From positions 1 to 7,474 of the forward strand of contig JASHSR010000549.1 in the NCBI GenBank assembly GCA_030038645.1: a stretch of 7,474 bases of DNA, read 5' to 3'. Of this stretch, positions 6,540 through 7,474 are shown one piece after another. How positions within the stretch are numbered: position 1 is the stretch's first letter; every line of letters begins with the position of its first letter. A program made the position numbers and the translations under genes. This DNA is from Gammaproteobacteria bacterium (GTDB lineage: Bacteria; Pseudomonadota; Gammaproteobacteria; Steroidobacterales; Steroidobacteraceae). The notes below the pieces were generated by a model, which saw only the letters and a program-made list of their open reading frames with translations, did no database searches and was not told the origin of the DNA.

Positions 6540-7474
6540 TCAGAAGCTGAGCGTGCCCCTCACGTAGTAATACCCGCCGTCGATCCCGAAGGGGGAGAAC
6601 ATCGGATACTGGAACACCCCGAGGGTATCGCCGTACGCGAAATTGTCGTAGTGGGCGAGCAGCGTCGCGTTGTACTTGTCGGGGTAGCGGTCGAACGCGT
6701 TGAGCGCCCCGGCGGTCAGCTTGAAGTAGCGCGTGAGCTGATAGCTCACATCGACGTTCGTGATCGGGGTGACGCCGATCGACGACTCGAAGTACTCGAG
6801 AGTGTTCGTCGGGTTGTCGCCGTCGTCGTTCTCCCATTCCGAGGTCTTTCCGTAGATTTGCTCCTCGAGATTGACCGCGAGCTTGTTCACCGTCCACAGC
6901 GCGCCGAGATTGAGGACGTACCGTGGGCTCGCCTCGGTCAGATCGGAAATGGCCGTGGCGTCGTAAAGCGCTTGGCCGGCCAATTGGGCCGGTGTCGGAG
7001 GCACCTTGGTGATCTCGGTCTGATTGAGCGTCGCTCCGACCGACCAATCGACGTCGCCAAAGCTGTATTGGGTGGGGAAGCTGAACAGCAGGTCTGCCCC
7101 CTGCGTGCTCGTGTCGATGCCGTTCGCGAAGATGTTGATGCCCGTGGTACCGCTCGCGACGACCGAGGGATCGAGCTGATTCCCGTTGGCCTCGATGGCG
7201 GCGTTGATCGCGGGTCCCGCGGGCTGCACGACGCCGTTTAGCGTGCCGTACAGGTCACCCGTATCGACGATGCGGTTCGTGATGGTGATGTGGTAGAGGT
7301 CGAGGGTCGCGATCATGGCCGGCAGGGGCCGCCAGACCATGCCGACGCTCAAGTTGACCGAGTGCTCGGGCTGCAGTCCATTTCCGAGGCCGACCAATTT
7401 CCCGCCCGCGGAATCCGGCGGCAGTTGCACGTACGCCTGGTTGATGATCACGTTCGTGGAAGAGTAGTACTCCT
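6540..7474 (-). CDS. TonB-dependent outer-membrane receptor, C-terminal part
   Basis: The frame is open to the window edge (no stop upstream of 7451), so this is the C-terminal 310 residues of a longer protein; the GTG at 7451 is not the start. The sequence shows alternating barrel strands and long polar loops. GNGLQPEHSVNLSVGMVWRP fits the conserved barrel strand with the usual L-x-PE-x-S pattern. Near the end, TAGALNAFDRYPDKYN matches the GxxNLFDxYP motif of TonB-dependent receptors. The final stretch, SPFGIDGGYYYVRGTLSF, ends in the Phe needed for BAM-mediated barrel insertion. The plug domain and TonB box lie outside the window. It would carry out energised uptake of a ligand across the outer membrane. 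The SPFG..GGYYYxR ending is common in large receptor expansions with unassigned ligands. It converges on the PQQ dehydrogenase and is not co-transcribed with it. No cysteine is present in this part. Confidence 0.93.
   Translation of the reverse strand, partial: EYYSSTNVIINQAYVQLPPDSAGGKLVGLGNGLQPEHSVNLSVGMVWRPLPAMIATLDLYHITITNRIVDTGDLYGTLNGVVQPAGPAINAAIEANGNQLDPSVVASGTTGINIFANGIDTSTQGADLLFSFPTQYSFGDVDWSVGATLNQTEITKVPPTPAQLAGQALYDATAISDLTEASPRYVLNLGALWTVNKLAVNLEEQIYGKTSEWENDDGDNPTNTLEYFESSIGVTPITNVDVSYQLTRYFKLTAGALNAFDRYPDKYNATLLAHYDNFAYGDTLGVFQYPMFSPFGIDGGYYYVRGTLSF

Noticed and set aside
6651..7241. A 196-residue + strand open frame inside the receptor gene.
   Set aside because: It is antisense to a clear TonB-dependent receptor barrel and has only Arg/Val-rich shadow sequence.

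Overview
The window is GC-rich throughout, with strong G/C bias at third codon positions, and is densely coded. It comes from a Gram-negative bacterium. The support is an ADP-heptose-type GT9 glycosyltransferase, a periplasmic PQQ/haem c dehydrogenase and a TonB-dependent outer-membrane receptor ending in Phe. The protein style suggests a proteobacterium, perhaps a gammaproteobacterium of the Steroidobacter/Nevskiales kind. That placement is an impression and was not tested.

Region 1 (1-3755, + strand) looks like one operon of four genes. They are the 3' part of a membrane-associated GT2 glycosyltransferase, an AI-2E/PerM-family membrane protein, a small protein resembling the YkoP-like family, and a GT9 glycosyltransferase. 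The first pair overlaps by 4 nt (ATGA) and the last pair by 4 nt (TTGA). The second and third genes are 46 nt apart. Two glycosyltransferases around a transporter-like protein suggest assembly of an envelope glycolipid or glycan, but the product cannot be read from the sequence.

Region 2 (3756-4281) starts with a short gap holding a perfect 11-bp GC-rich inverted repeat, possibly the end of the first operon. It is followed by a small unrecognised gene for a Gln-rich, probably helical protein with a Gly-rich hydrophobic tail.

Region 3 (4297-6471, + strand) is a quinohaemoprotein dehydrogenase: a PQQ eight-bladed propeller followed by a haem c domain, with a lipoprotein signal that also looks Tat-like. 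Its active site reads Asp-Phe-Asp. The second Asp sits where lanthanide-dependent methanol and alcohol dehydrogenases carry their extra metal ligand. This is the most interesting prediction in the window.

Region 4 (6472-7474) has a short convergent gap with a hairpin, then on the - strand the C-terminal 310 residues of a TonB-dependent receptor whose 5' end lies beyond the window. A receptor beside a PQQ enzyme could import the substrate, the metal or a product, but nothing here settles which.

There is no RNA gene, CRISPR array, insertion sequence or phage gene that I can support, and no gene-free stretch longer than about 100 bases.
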